A DNA stretch of 64,000 nt from Ensifer sp. LCM 4579 (GCF_001854885.1 NZ_MDDV01000057.1:245485-309484), one strand, 5' to 3'. Shown: positions 24,239 to 33,685, numbered from the stretch's first letter. The notes: generated by a model not told the origin, from the letters alone. Numbers and translations: made by a program.

Positions 24239-26845
24239 CTATTCCTCTGTGAGGCCCATCGCCTCGCTGATCAGCTCATCGGCCGCTTCCGTGAGCAGGA
24301 AGTCCTGTGCTTCTCCATGAACCGATTCCCGCCCGATTTCCAGCATCACCGGGATGGCGAGCGGCGAGATGCGATCGAGCCGGCGATGGGCGACGTGGCC
24401 TTTGATTCGCTTCAGCATGGAGCCGAGCCGGTCGATGTCCAAGAGGCCCGTCGCCGCGTCGTTCCTGGTTGCCTCCAGGAGAATGTGGTCCGGCTCGTGC
24501 ATCCGCAATACGTCGTAAATGAGGTCGGCGGAAACCGTGATCTGCCGGCCTGTCTTCTCCTTGCCCGGGTGGCGTTGGTCGATGAGGCCGGCGATGACTG
24601 CGCAGTTGCGGAAGGTACGCTTCAGAAGGAAGGACTCGTTGAGCCAGGCCTCGAGGTCGTCCCCCAGCATGTCCTCGTCGAGGAGGTCTCCGAGCGGAGG
24701 CGCGCCGGCCCGGAAGGCCGCGCCCAGGTCGTCGAGCGCCCAGACGGCGAGCGAGTAGTCGGTGGCGACGAAGCCGAGCGGCTTCAGCCCGGCGCGGTCG
24801 AGCCTGCGGGTGATGAGCATGCCGAGCGTCTGGTGCGCGAGCCGCCCTTCGAAGGCATAGATGACCATGTAATGGCGGCTGCCGCGCGGAAAGGTCTCGA
24901 TCAGGAGCTGGTCCTCCGGCGGCAGCATAGAGACATCCTGCTGTAGCGCCAGCCAGTCGCGCACCTGATCGGGAAGTGGCGCGCGGCGGGCGGGATCGGC
25001 GAGCATTTTTCGCACCTGCATCGCGAGATAGGTCGAAAGCGGGAACTTGCCGCCGGCATAGCTCGGCACCTTCGGATCGAAGGAAAAGGCTTGCGAGACG
25101 AGGCACTCGTTCTCGCGGATGCCTTCGAAGCGCAGAACCTTGCCGGAAAAGAGAAACGTATCGCCCGGCGACAGCATTTCGAGAAAGTACTCCTCCACCT
25201 TGCCGAGCGATATGCCGCCGCGGCCGAGCGAGCCGCGGGCATTGCGCTTCACCAGCCGGACGCTCAGCATCGGCGATTCCACGATCGTCCCGACATTCAG
25301 CCGATATTGCTGCGCCACCATCGGGTTCGAAACTCGCCAAAGGCCCTCCTTCGTCTTGCGGATGCGGGCGTAACGCTCATAGGTCCTGAGCGCATAGCCG
25401 CCGGTGGCGACGAGATCGACGACCCGTTCGAAGGTCTCCCAGGCGAGGTCGCGGTAGGGCAGGGCGCTGGTGATCTCCTCGTGCAGCTCGACCGCATCGA
25501 ATGGGCTGGCGCAGGCCCTGCCGAGGACGTGTTGTGCGAGTACGTCGAGCGCACCCCTGCCGATCGGCGGCGTATCCTGCGCGCCGATATAGTTGGCGTC
25601 GAGCGCGGCCTGGCATTCCATCACCTCGAAGCGGTTGGCCGGTACGAGAAGGGCGCGGCTCGGCTCGTCCATGCGGTGATTGGAGCGGCCGATGCGCTGG
25701 GCGAGCCGGCTTGCGCCCTTCGGGGCGCCGACATGGACCACCAGGTCGACATCGCCCCAATCGATGCCGAGATCGAGCGTCGAGGTGGCGACGACGGCGC
25801 GCAGCCGGTTCTCGGCCATCGCCGCCTCGACCTTGCGGCGCTGGGCGACGTCGAGCGAGCCGTGGTGCAATGCGATCGGCAGGTGGTCGTCGTTGATGGT
25901 CCAGAGCTCCTGGAACAGCATTTCCGCCTGGCTGCGCGTGTTGACGAAGAGCAGCGTCGTGCCATGCGCCTTGATCGCCTCGTAGACATCGGCGATCGCA
26001 TAGCGGGCAGAGTGCCCGGCCCAGGGCACGTGTTTGTCTGAGCGCAGGATCGAAATCTCCGGCTTGGCGCCGCCGGAAACGGTGATCAGGCCGGCATGGT
26101 TATCGCCGTCCGGAGGCTGCGCCACCAGCCAGCGCTGCAGTTCCATCGGCTCGGCGACCGTTGCCGAAAGCCCGATCGATTGCAGGCGAGGCGCCAGCCG
26201 CCGCAGCCGTGCGAGCCCGAGGGAAAGCAGATGCCCGCGCTTGGAGGTTACCAGCGAATGCAATTCGTCGAGCACGAGATAGCGCAGGTCCTTGAAGAAG
26301 CGTCCCGCCTCGCCATCGGCGAGAAGCAGCGCGAGCTGCTCGGGGGTCGTCAGCAAGATGTCGGGCGGGTTGGACTTCTGCCGCTGGCGCTTGCCCTGCG
26401 GCGTATCGCCAGTGCGGTTTTCGATCCGGACGGGAAGTCCCATCTCGCCGACGGGCTTCATCAGGTTGCGCTCGATGTCGACGGCGAGCGCTTTCAGCGG
26501 CGAGATATAGAGCGTGTGGATGCCGACGAAGACCGAGCCCGGCGGGATCCTGCCGCGCCGGGTGAGATCGACAAGGGAGGGCAGGAAGCCGGCAAGTGTC
26601 TTGCCTGCGCCGGTCGGCGCTATCAGAAGCGTGCTCTCCCCGGCTTCCGCGCGGGACAGCAATTCGAGCTGATGCGCGCGTGGCCGCCAGCCCTTGTCGG
26701 CGAACCACCGGAGAAAGGGCGGCGGCAACGTCAAGGCGTCACGCTTCGGCAAAGGGGAATCGATCCTGTTCACGGGGAACAAAGGTAGTTCATGTGCGGC
26801 AAAAGAGAAGCGTTCGATCCGCTGGCGGTGGGCCGATCGGTTCAT
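24239..26845 (-). CDS. ligase-associated DNA damage response DExH-box helicase (Lhr-like)
   Basis: An 868-residue superfamily 2 helicase. Motifs in order are: Walker A LIAPTGAGKTLAG (near residue 80), TPEQLALLL, Walker B DELHSLV, motif III GLSATVAE, STLDLGIDWGDVDLV and motif VI RLAQRIGRSNHRMDEP. A C-terminal extension follows with the Lhr-type winged-helix region and YMVIYAFEGRLAHQTLGMLI. Mycobacterial Lhr proteins unwind RNA:DNA hybrids 3' to 5' in repair, and a related role is inferred. A later start within the first 30 residues is possible because the N-terminus is poorly conserved. Confidence 0.9.
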   Translation of the reverse strand: MNRSAHRQRIERFSFAAHELPLFPVNRIDSPLPKRDALTLPPPFLRWFADKGWRPRAHQLELLSRAEAGESTLLIAPTGAGKTLAGFLPSLVDLTRRGRIPPGSVFVGIHTLYISPLKALAVDIERNLMKPVGEMGLPVRIENRTGDTPQGKRQRQKSNPPDILLTTPEQLALLLADGEAGRFFKDLRYLVLDELHSLVTSKRGHLLSLGLARLRRLAPRLQSIGLSATVAEPMELQRWLVAQPPDGDNHAGLITVSGGAKPEISILRSDKHVPWAGHSARYAIADVYEAIKAHGTTLLFVNTRSQAEMLFQELWTINDDHLPIALHHGSLDVAQRRKVEAAMAENRLRAVVATSTLDLGIDWGDVDLVVHVGAPKGASRLAQRIGRSNHRMDEPSRALLVPANRFEVMECQAALDANYIGAQDTPPIGRGALDVLAQHVLGRACASPFDAVELHEEITSALPYRDLAWETFERVVDLVATGGYALRTYERYARIRKTKEGLWRVSNPMVAQQYRLNVGTIVESPMLSVRLVKRNARGSLGRGGISLGKVEEYFLEMLSPGDTFLFSGKVLRFEGIRENECLVSQAFSFDPKVPSYAGGKFPLSTYLAMQVRKMLADPARRAPLPDQVRDWLALQQDVSMLPPEDQLLIETFPRGSRHYMVIYAFEGRLAHQTLGMLITRRLDRAGLKPLGFVATDYSLAVWALDDLGAAFRAGAPPLGDLLDEDMLGDDLEAWLNESFLLKRTFRNCAVIAGLIDQRHPGKEKTGRQITVSADLIYDVLRMHEPDHILLEATRNDAATGLLDIDRLGSMLKRIKGHVAHRRLDRISPLAIPVMLEIGRESVHGEAQDFLLTEAADELISEAMGLTEE

Positions 26846-26866
26846 CCCGGCCTTGGCGGCCCTTTT

Positions 26867-27508
26867 TCAGAGCGCGATGTAGCGATCGGCGCGGTGGTTG
26901 ATCGCCACGAAGAGATTGAGGACGATCGCGCCGAGCACAGACCAGGCGACGACCCCGGGCGTGGTTACGGCGAAGGCGACGGCGAGAACGGCCATGTCGA
27001 TTACAAGCTGTACAAGCCCGGCGCGAATGCCGAAGCGTTCCTGCAGATAGATGCCGAGGATACCGACGCCCCCGAGGCTGGCGCGATGTCGGTAGAGCGC
27101 CAGCAGGCCGTATCCGAGCAGTAGGCCGCCGATGAGCGCCGCCCAGCCTGGATGGATCTGGCCGATCTGAAAGAGCCGCGATTGCGCGTCGGTGAGGAAC
27201 GAGGTGAGCCCGATGGCGATGAAGGTCTTGACGGTGAAGGCCGGGCCGAGCCGCTTCAGCGACAGATAGAAGAAGGGCAGGTTGAGAAGGAAGAAGGCGA
27301 GGCCGAAGTTCACGCCGGTCGCGTAATGAAGCAGAAAGGCGATGCCGGCGGTGCTGCCGGTCAGAAGGCCGGCGCTTGCGAGAAAATAGAGGCCTAGAGC
27401 GGCAATAAGGCTGCCGGAAAAGATGCCCTGCACATCCTCCATCGGCGTATGCCTGGTGGGACTGGTGTTCCAGAGACCGAAAACACTGCTGCCTTGTGCC
27501 ATGACCAA
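26867..27508 (-). CDS. YitT family membrane protein
   Basis: A 213-residue protein with five or six membrane helices (LIAALGLYFLASAGLLTG, LAFFLLNLPFFYLSLKRLG, LIDMAVLAVAFAVTTPGVVAWSVLGAIVLNLF). The conserved TGSTAGIAFLLHYATG and NLPFFYLSLKRLG place it in the YitT/DUF161 family, whose substrate is unknown. It lies 21 bases beyond the helicase start on the same strand but probably has its own promoter. Confidence 0.82.
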   Translation of the reverse strand: MVMAQGSSVFGLWNTSPTRHTPMEDVQGIFSGSLIAALGLYFLASAGLLTGSTAGIAFLLHYATGVNFGLAFFLLNLPFFYLSLKRLGPAFTVKTFIAIGLTSFLTDAQSRLFQIGQIHPGWAALIGGLLLGYGLLALYRHRASLGGVGILGIYLQERFGIRAGLVQLVIDMAVLAVAFAVTTPGVVAWSVLGAIVLNLFVAINHRADRYIAL

Positions 27509-27607
27509 TCCCCTGCTCGTGCTGGCATGACAATGCTGCAGTGCACAAAAATAATCAAGAAAAATATGTAAGCAATGCTGACCTATTTCGCATGGCAGCG
27601 TTGCGCG

Positions 27608-28546
27608 TCAGGCGCCTTTGCGGGCGAGAAACAGGATGCCGGATACCGGCAGGCCGGCATCCATGCGAATGATAGTGTGTTCGATCGCGATCAGCGAAAG
27701 CCCGTGTCCGGCGCAGAGCGAAGCGACATAAAGCTCCGAATGCGCATAACGCAGCGACGGCCGGAGCACGAAGCCTTCCTCCGCTGCCGCCTTCTCTACC
27801 GAGAAGGCGAAGAAACCCTCCGGCTTCAGCAGCCGGTCGATGATGAGGAACACGCTTTCGAGATTGCCGAGATACATCAGCACATCCGCGGCGCTGGCGA
27901 GATCGGCGCGCCGCTCCTCCAGTTCGCCGAACAGGCCGCACACCTCGGGCAGCAAAGAGAGGTCCGCCTGGCTCAGCCGATCGTAAATCGCCTTCCCCTC
28001 GGCCTTGGCGAGCATGTTGGCCGATAGATCGAAGCCCTCGAGAAAGTCCGCGCGGTCGCGGACGCGCTCGCCGAAAAGCCCCGTTCCGCAGCCAAGGTCC
28101 GTGACGTAACGGAAGCGCCGTCTGCCGCTCGTCCGGTCGATGAGTGCGGCGAGCTTTTCCGGCACGCTGTAGTTCAGCTTCTCGGTAAGCGCCTCGTCGA
28201 AGCGTTCTGCATAGTCGTCGAAGAGCCGCTCGACGTAGGTGCTTGGCGGCTGCTCCGGCGTCTCGGCGGCGCCGAGGAGTGCAAGCTTGAGACTGGCACC
28301 GAAAATGTCGTCCGGGTTGAGGCGAAGCGTATTGCCAAGCGCCTCGATGGCTGCCTCTTTTCGGCCCGATTTCTCTTCATAGTCCGCCAGCCGGAACCAG
28401 CCGGCCGCCCAGTTCGGTGCGAGCTCGAGGGCCTGGGCCATGAGTTCGGCCGCGGCTTGCAGTTCGCCGCTTTCGGCGAGCATATTTGCGTAGTCGGCAC
28501 GTCGGTCGGCGATCAAGTCACCGGAGGAGAGCTGGTTGAAGATCAT
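27608..28546 (-). CDS. TPR-containing class I SAM-dependent methyltransferase
   Basis: A 312-residue cytoplasmic protein. The first 90 residues form tetratricopeptide repeats (ADYANMLAESGELQAAAELMAQALELAPNWAAGWFRLADYEEKSG). The rest is a Rossmann methyltransferase with the SAM-binding DLGCGTGLFGERV near residue 145. The family resembles TPR-fused methyltransferases of unknown substrate in alphaproteobacteria. The start MIFNQLSSGD was chosen because the upstream 19 residues are not coding-like. Confidence 0.8.
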   Translation of the reverse strand: MIFNQLSSGDLIADRRADYANMLAESGELQAAAELMAQALELAPNWAAGWFRLADYEEKSGRKEAAIEALGNTLRLNPDDIFGASLKLALLGAAETPEQPPSTYVERLFDDYAERFDEALTEKLNYSVPEKLAALIDRTSGRRRFRYVTDLGCGTGLFGERVRDRADFLEGFDLSANMLAKAEGKAIYDRLSQADLSLLPEVCGLFGELEERRADLASAADVLMYLGNLESVFLIIDRLLKPEGFFAFSVEKAAAEEGFVLRPSLRYAHSELYVASLCAGHGLSLIAIEHTIIRMDAGLPVSGILFLARKGA

Positions 28547-28690
28547 AATGGTGGCGGGTTCGTTGCGACGGACGCTTCTGGGGCCGGGCGCGACAAAACA
28601 CAAGCGGAATCTGAATGGGCCCCCTTGCTCGCGGGTTGCGAGGGCAGGAATGTCGGCTTATGTGAGGGAAAACAGGAGAATTCTTCGCCC

Positions 28691-28957
28691 ATGTCGGACG
28701 GCATAAATAGATTCCTGGGTGACTCGCCGCTGCGCGTTCTGGTCAAGCTCATCGTCGTGTCGATCCTGGTCGGCTTTGTCATGACCATCTTCGACTGGTA
28801 CCCTGTCGATATCTACTACGGCATCCGCAACTTCTTGCTCGACGTCTGGCACAAAGGCTTTGCCGCTCTCGGTAGAGTCGGGGACTATCTCCTCATCGGC
28901 GCCGCCGTCGTTATCCCAGCTTTCCTCCTCCTTCGTATCCTGAGCTATCGGCGGTAG
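28691..28957 (+). CDS. small membrane protein, DUF6460-like
   Basis: An 88-residue protein with two membrane helices, VLVKLIVVSILVGFVMTIF and VGDYLLIGAAVVIPAFLLL, separated by YPVDIYYGIRNFLLDVWHKG. Small proteins of this shape are conserved in Rhizobiales (DUF6460) without known function. It lies two bases before the CAP-domain gene, so the two are likely translated from one message. Confidence 0.78.
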   Translation: MSDGINRFLGDSPLRVLVKLIVVSILVGFVMTIFDWYPVDIYYGIRNFLLDVWHKGFAALGRVGDYLLIGAAVVIPAFLLLRILSYRR

Positions 28958-28959
28958 GC

Positions 28960-29463
28960 ATGCCAGATTCGATTTCTTTTTCCCGCAGAATGTTGATCCT
29001 GCGCGCCGGTTCCGTTATCTCGCTCGGCTTCATCGCCGGTTGCTCGACCTATGATGGGCTCGTCCCCGACGAGGGCGCCCGCAGCGACCAGACGGAGACG
29101 ACGCTCGGCTACGTCAATACGCTGCGTGAGGGGAGGGGGCTTTCGGCGCTCGCGCGCGATCCGGCCGCGTCCCTTGCGGCGATGCACCAGGCGGTGCGAA
29201 TGGCCAGAGCCGGCAAGATGCAGCACAATATCGGCTGGCGCGACGACTTCTACGACCGCATGAAGGGCGAAGGCGTCACCCTGCCCGCCGCCGAAAATAT
29301 CGCCATGGGCCAGGAAGACGCCGAGCGCGCTTATCGGGCCTGGGTCAACTCGCCGAACCATCTGAAGAACATGCTCGGCAACTATCGCGGCCTCGGCGTT
29401 GCGACCGCACAAAATTCCGCTTCCGGGAATCGTCCCTATTGGGCAATGGTGCTCTGCGGCTGA
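28960..29463 (+). CDS. CAP-domain (SCP/PR-1-like) exported lipoprotein
   Basis: A 167-residue protein with an N-terminal signal ending in the lipobox FIAGC, so it is probably lipid-anchored. The CAP domain follows: LGYVNTLREGRGLSALARDPAAS, MQHNIGWRDDFYDRM, AAENIAMGQEDAERAYRAWVNSPNHLKNML and WAMVLCG. CAP proteins bind or cut diverse ligands outside the cell; the bacterial role is largely unknown. It is coupled to the small membrane protein upstream. Confidence 0.86.
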   Translation: MPDSISFSRRMLILRAGSVISLGFIAGCSTYDGLVPDEGARSDQTETTLGYVNTLREGRGLSALARDPAASLAAMHQAVRMARAGKMQHNIGWRDDFYDRMKGEGVTLPAAENIAMGQEDAERAYRAWVNSPNHLKNMLGNYRGLGVATAQNSASGNRPYWAMVLCG

Positions 29464-29514
29464 GTTGATTCCCCGAGACGGACCTTGCGGGAGTGGCCGG
29501 CATGGGGTGAAACG

Positions 29515-30873
29515 ATGACTGCCACGGAAAGCCTGGAACCGGTCGGTAGTGCCGGCCCGTTTCACGTCAGCAACCGGCTGATCTTTTCGATCGCCCTGCC
29601 GATGACGCTGGGTTTCCTGACGACACCGCTTCTCGGCCTTGTCGATACGGCGGTGGTCGGCCGGCTTGGTCGGGCGGAGATGCTCGCCGGACTTGCGGTC
29701 GGCGCAGTCATGTTCGACCTCATCTTCACCACCTTCAATTTCCTGCGCGCCGCCACGACCGGTCTCGTCGCCCAGGCCTATGGCCGGGGCGACCGGCGCG
29801 AGCAGCAGGCGGTCTTCTGGCGATCCATGGCTATCGCGCTCGTTTGCGGCCTGGGAATCCTGCTCCTCTCTCCGCTGCTGCTCCTGGTCGGGCTGTGGCT
29901 GATGGCGCCCGGGCCAGAGGTCGCGGCGGTCACCAGCACCTATTTCTTCTATCGGATTCTCTCGGGTCCGGCGGCGCTTGCCAATTACGCGATCCTCGGA
30001 TTCGTGCTCGGCCGCGGCCAGGGCACGCTCGGCCTCCTGTTGCAGACGATCATCAACGGCACCAACATCGTGCTTTCGATCCTTCTTGGGCTCGTTCTCG
30101 GCTGGGGCGTGGCCGGCGTTGCGATCGCCACGGTCACTGGCGAGGTGGTCGGTGCGATCCTTGGCTTCCTGATCGTCCTTGGCCGCTTCGACAGGCAGGA
30201 CGCGCCCGGCTGGGCGGCCGTTTTCGCGCGGGACCGCCTGAAGGCGCTCTTCGGCCTCAATCGCGACATCATGATCCGCTCTTTCGTGCTGCTCGCCGCC
30301 TTTGCGCTGATGACGCGGATCGGTACAGCCCTGGGTCCGGTGACGCTTGCCGCCAATGCGGTGCTGATGAGCATCTTCCTGGTCGCCGGCTATTATCTCG
30401 ACGGGCTTGCCAATGCGGCCGAGCAATTGACGGGGCGCTCGATCGGGGCCGCCTACAGGCCGGCTTTCGACCGCGCCCTGCGGATGACCGCCGCCTGGGC
30501 GCTTGGGCTGGCCGCGGCGACGACGCTCGCCTTCCTCGCCTTCGGCAATGCGCTTGTCGATCTGTTGACGACGGTGGCGGTGGTGCGCGCCGTGGCGTAC
30601 GAATACATGCCCTGGGCGGCACTCACGGCGCTGACCGGCGCGCTCGCCTTCCTGATGGACGGCGTCTTCATCGGGGCCACCTGGTCGCGCGACATGCGCA
30701 ACATGATGCTGGCCGCCTTCCTCGTCTATTGCGCCTCGCTCGCCGTGCTCGTACCGCTGTTCGGCAATCACGGTCTCTGGGCCGGGCTGAACCTTTTCCT
30801 GCTGATGCGAGGGATTTCGCTGCTTGCTCTGGTGCCGCGTCGGGCGGCTCAGACCTTCCGTCCGGCCCAGTAA
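29515..30873 (+). CDS. MATE family multidrug/cation efflux transporter
   Basis: A 452-residue membrane protein with twelve predicted helices in two halves: the N-half opens LIFSIALPMTLGFLTTPLLGLVDTAVVGRLG and the C-half has LLAAFALMTRIGTALGPVTLAANAVLM. This is the MATE fold, related to DinF, using an ion gradient to expel organic cations. Start MTATESLEP is preferred over an upstream in-frame start because the first helix follows it. Its last 25 bases overlap the 3' end of the convergent pyrD. Confidence 0.88.
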   Translation: MTATESLEPVGSAGPFHVSNRLIFSIALPMTLGFLTTPLLGLVDTAVVGRLGRAEMLAGLAVGAVMFDLIFTTFNFLRAATTGLVAQAYGRGDRREQQAVFWRSMAIALVCGLGILLLSPLLLLVGLWLMAPGPEVAAVTSTYFFYRILSGPAALANYAILGFVLGRGQGTLGLLLQTIINGTNIVLSILLGLVLGWGVAGVAIATVTGEVVGAILGFLIVLGRFDRQDAPGWAAVFARDRLKALFGLNRDIMIRSFVLLAAFALMTRIGTALGPVTLAANAVLMSIFLVAGYYLDGLANAAEQLTGRSIGAAYRPAFDRALRMTAAWALGLAAATTLAFLAFGNALVDLLTTVAVVRAVAYEYMPWAALTALTGALAFLMDGVFIGATWSRDMRNMMLAAFLVYCASLAVLVPLFGNHGLWAGLNLFLLMRGISLLALVPRRAAQTFRPAQ

Positions 30874-31937
30874 TCGATTCGGCTGTCGCGGATCTCGCGG
30901 ATGGAGGCAAGTCCGTCGCGGTCGCAGAGCGCGGAAAGCCCCCGCACGATCCGTCCCGGAAGACCCGGTCCCTGGTAGACCATGCAGGAATAGAGCTGGA
31001 CGAGATCGGCGCCGGCACGGATCTTTTCCGCCGCCGTTTCGGCCGAACCGACACCGCCGACGCCGATGATCGGCATGTCGGGCCCGACGCGCTTGCGCAT
31101 CCGCGCAAGCACCGCCGTCGACTTCTCGAAGAGCGGCCTGCCGGAAAGTCCGCCGGGCTCCTTCGCCTGCCGCTGGTCCTTGAGCCCTTCGCGCGAGAGC
31201 GTGGTGTTCGACACGATCAGTCCACCGAGATCATGCGCCAGCACTTCCGCGGCAATGTCGTCCATCCCCTCCTCAGTCAAGTCCGGGGCGATCTTGAGAA
31301 AAACCGGGATCCGCTTGCCGGCCTTCACTGCTTCCTCCTCGCGTGCGGCAAGCACGGCCGAAAGCAGCGCCGCGAGGCTCCCGCGCGCCTGGAGATCGCG
31401 CAAGCCCGGCGTATTGGGCGAGGAGATATTGGCGGTGAAATAGCGTGCGACCGGGTAGAAGGTGCGAATGCCCGCCACGTAGTCGGCAATGCGGTCGGCG
31501 CTGTCCTTGTTGGCGCCGATATTGACGCCGACCAAGGCATCGCGCGAGCAGCCGCGAAGCCGCGCCAGCGCCGCCCCGTGCCCTTCATTGTTGAAGCCGA
31601 GCCTGTTGATCACCGCCTCGTCTTTCACGAGCCGAAAAAGCCGAGGCCTGTCGTTACCCGCCTGCGGACGCGGCGTAACCGTGCCGATCTCGGTAAAACC
31701 GAAGCCGAGCTTCAGGAGCGCCTCGGGCACTTCGGCATTCTTGTCATAGCCCGCGGCCATGCCGATTGGATTGGCAAAGGTCAGGCCCGCCACGGTCTGC
31801 ACCAGCCTTGGATCGGCGGGCGCTGCACAGCTCGGGAGAAGACCACTCTTCAGCGCCCGGATCGAGAGGCCATGAGCGGACTCAGGGTCGAGCAGGAACA
31901 GGCCGCGACGGGCGAGGCTTTCGAAAGGTCTGGTCAT
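30849..31937 (-). CDS. pyrD: dihydroorotate dehydrogenase (quinone), class 2
   Basis: A 362-residue membrane-associated FMN enzyme that oxidises dihydroorotate to orotate with quinone in pyrimidine synthesis. Seen are the N-terminal helix region ARRGLFLLDPESAHGLSIRALK, NPIGMAAGYDKNAEVPEALL, FTEIGTVTPRPQAGN, NISSPNTPGLRDLQ and GVGGVGSAETAAEKIRAGA. Length and N-terminal extension fit class 2. It overlaps the DUF952 gene by four bases (ATGA), which points to translational coupling. Confidence 0.95.
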   Translation of the reverse strand: MTRPFESLARRGLFLLDPESAHGLSIRALKSGLLPSCAAPADPRLVQTVAGLTFANPIGMAAGYDKNAEVPEALLKLGFGFTEIGTVTPRPQAGNDRPRLFRLVKDEAVINRLGFNNEGHGAALARLRGCSRDALVGVNIGANKDSADRIADYVAGIRTFYPVARYFTANISSPNTPGLRDLQARGSLAALLSAVLAAREEEAVKAGKRIPVFLKIAPDLTEEGMDDIAAEVLAHDLGGLIVSNTTLSREGLKDQRQAKEPGGLSGRPLFEKSTAVLARMRKRVGPDMPIIGVGGVGSAETAAEKIRAGADLVQLYSCMVYQGPGLPGRIVRGLSALCDRDGLASIREIRDSRIDYWAGRKV

Positions 31938-32281
31938 CGGGCAAGCTCTGGAAACACGTGTACGCCGTCGTCGCCAAGCGGCAGCGGCTTTTCCCACAGC
32001 ACCGCGTCGAGGGGGAGCGGCGCATAAAGATGCGGAAAAAGTGCGCCGCCGCGCGACGGTTCATAGGCGAGCTTGTCCCCGAGCGCGGCGGCATTCACCG
32101 CGACCAGCAGGAGGTCCGTCTGTCCCTCGAAATGTCGCGCCGCCGTTTCGGCCACCTGATCACCGGTCGAAAAATGGATAAAGCCGTCGGCGAGATCGAC
32201 AGGTGCGCCATCGAACCGTCCCGTGCGCCGCGCCTCCTGCCAAAGCAGTGCCGGAACGATCTTGTATATGGTAGCGTTCAT
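31934..32281 (-). CDS. DUF952 domain protein
   Basis: A 115-residue protein opening IYKIVPALLWQEARRTGRFDGAPVDLADGFIHFSTGDQV, the signature of DUF952, a family of unknown function related to ADP-ribosyltransferase-like folds. The start MNATIYK is chosen over upstream codons because the domain begins there. It is upstream of and coupled to pyrD, an arrangement common in rhizobia. Confidence 0.85.
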   Translation of the reverse strand: MNATIYKIVPALLWQEARRTGRFDGAPVDLADGFIHFSTGDQVAETAARHFEGQTDLLLVAVNAAALGDKLAYEPSRGGALFPHLYAPLPLDAVLWEKPLPLGDDGVHVFPELAR

Positions 32282-32445
32282 CCTGTCCGCTCGTCCGTCG
32301 TAAAAACCGAGCCATGGCCTTGCCGCAAATATAGCCGCATGTCCACCGTGCAACACCAGATCGAGGCGGATTTCTCTACGGCCCGAGCGTCCCTTTGGGC
32401 GTGCAAGGATGACCGTAGCACAGGAGGCTTCCGGAAGAGGGTGTC

Positions 32446-32883
32446 ATGAAGCAAGCAACCGCAGCATTGGCGTTCGGCCTGAGCCTTGGATGGGCGCTTT
32501 CGGCGGCCGCCCAGGAACCGTCGCCGGGACGCTACACGATGCAGAAATCCGAGACGGGGTTTGCCCGGCTCGACACCGAGACCGGCGAGGTTGACCTCTG
32601 CCAGGAGAAGAACGGCGAACTCGTCTGCCGGATGGCGGCCGACGAGCGCGCAGCCTTCGAGAGGGAACTCGACCTTCTCACCAGGCGCGTCGAAGCGCTC
32701 GAAAAAGCCGTTGGGAGAGGAGCGGCAGCAAGAAAACCGGATCTTCCGACCGACGAAGAGATTGACCGGACAATGAGCATCATGGAAAGAGTGATGCGGA
32801 AGTTCATGGGGATCGTGAAGGAATTCGAAGACCAAGGAAAGTCGCCCGCCGAGGAGGGTGGGCAGGTACCCGACCGGACGTGA
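32446..32883 (+). CDS. exported coiled-coil hypothetical protein
   Basis: A 145-residue protein with a signal peptide (MKQATAALAFGLSLGWALSAAAQ), a short conserved region with two cysteines (GFARLDTETGEVDLCQEKNGELVCRMA), then a helical coiled coil (ERELDLLTRRVEALEKAVG) and a charged tail. No family is recognised beyond a rhizobial hypothetical. An AGGAGGC site lies 22 bases before the ATG, which is far, and AGAGGGTG is closer. Confidence 0.65.
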   Translation: MKQATAALAFGLSLGWALSAAAQEPSPGRYTMQKSETGFARLDTETGEVDLCQEKNGELVCRMAADERAAFERELDLLTRRVEALEKAVGRGAAARKPDLPTDEEIDRTMSIMERVMRKFMGIVKEFEDQGKSPAEEGGQVPDRT

Positions 32884-33002
32884 AGTCGCCGGTGGGCGAC
32901 ACGGGCTGCGGCATGCGTCCTTATGTCGATGCCGATTCGGTGATAATAAGATTGCTGCATCAGGTACTGTTGCAGCCGAGGCTCTTGGGAGGGGGCGTCA
33001 CC

Positions 33003-33647
33003 ATGCCGGACATGACCATCATCATCGCCGACGACCATCCGCTATTTCGAGGCGCGATGCGCCAGGCGCTGAGCGGCATGACCGGTGCCCCGGCCATTGT
33101 CGAGGCGGGCGATTTCGCGGCGGTGCGCAAGGCCGCGGCCGAGCACCCGGACGCGGATCTGATACTCCTCGACCTGGCGATGCCGGGTGTCAGCGGTCTC
33201 TCCGGCCTGATTGCGCTGCGCGCCGAATTCCCCAGCCTGCCGGTGATGATCGTCTCCGCCCATGACGATCCGGCCACCATCCATCGCGCGATAGACCTGG
33301 GCGCTGCGGGTTTCCTGTCGAAATCCGCGGGCATCGAGGAGATCCGCGACGGCATCGCCAAGGTGATGGCCGGCGAAGTCTTCGTGCCGGCCGACTACGA
33401 CCGGAATCAGCAATACGAGCCGGAGGTCGCCGATCTGATGCATCGGCTGCAGACCCTGACGCCGCAGCAATCTCGCGTGCTGTCGATGCTTGCCGAGGGC
33501 CTGCTCAACAAGCAGATCGCCTACGAGCTCGGCGTGTCCGAGGCGACGATCAAGGCACATGTTTCGGCAATCCTGCTAAAGCTCGATGTCGACAGCCGCA
33601 CGCAGGCCGTTATCCAGTTGCAGAAGCTCGGGAGCGTCGCGGCCTGA
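33003..33647 (+). CDS. NarL/LuxR-type response regulator
   Basis: A 214-residue two-component regulator. The receiver domain has acidic residues D10-D11, phosphoacceptor D57 in LILLDLAMPG and K107 in FLSKSAG. The C-terminal LuxR helix-turn-helix is LTPQQSRVLSMLAEGLLNKQIAYELGVSEATIKAHVSAIL. Start MPDMTIII was chosen; the 41 upstream in-frame codons do not look coding. It faces the hybrid sensor kinase at 33686, so the two are likely partners. Confidence 0.93.
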   Translation: MPDMTIIIADDHPLFRGAMRQALSGMTGAPAIVEAGDFAAVRKAAAEHPDADLILLDLAMPGVSGLSGLIALRAEFPSLPVMIVSAHDDPATIHRAIDLGAAGFLSKSAGIEEIRDGIAKVMAGEVFVPADYDRNQQYEPEVADLMHRLQTLTPQQSRVLSMLAEGLLNKQIAYELGVSEATIKAHVSAILLKLDVDSRTQAVIQLQKLGSVAA

Positions 33648-33685
33648 GCGCGTCCGCTCACGCGTGCAAACTCAGTGCGGCGATT

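Noticed and set aside
28945..30771. Minus-strand frame of 608 codons opposite the CAP and MATE genes
   Set aside because: Highly charged composition and no domain, and it overlaps two genes with clear families.
29844..32027. Plus-strand frame of 727 codons across MATE and antisense pyrD
   Set aside because: It overlaps the MATE frame in another phase and the whole of pyrD, with no protein family.
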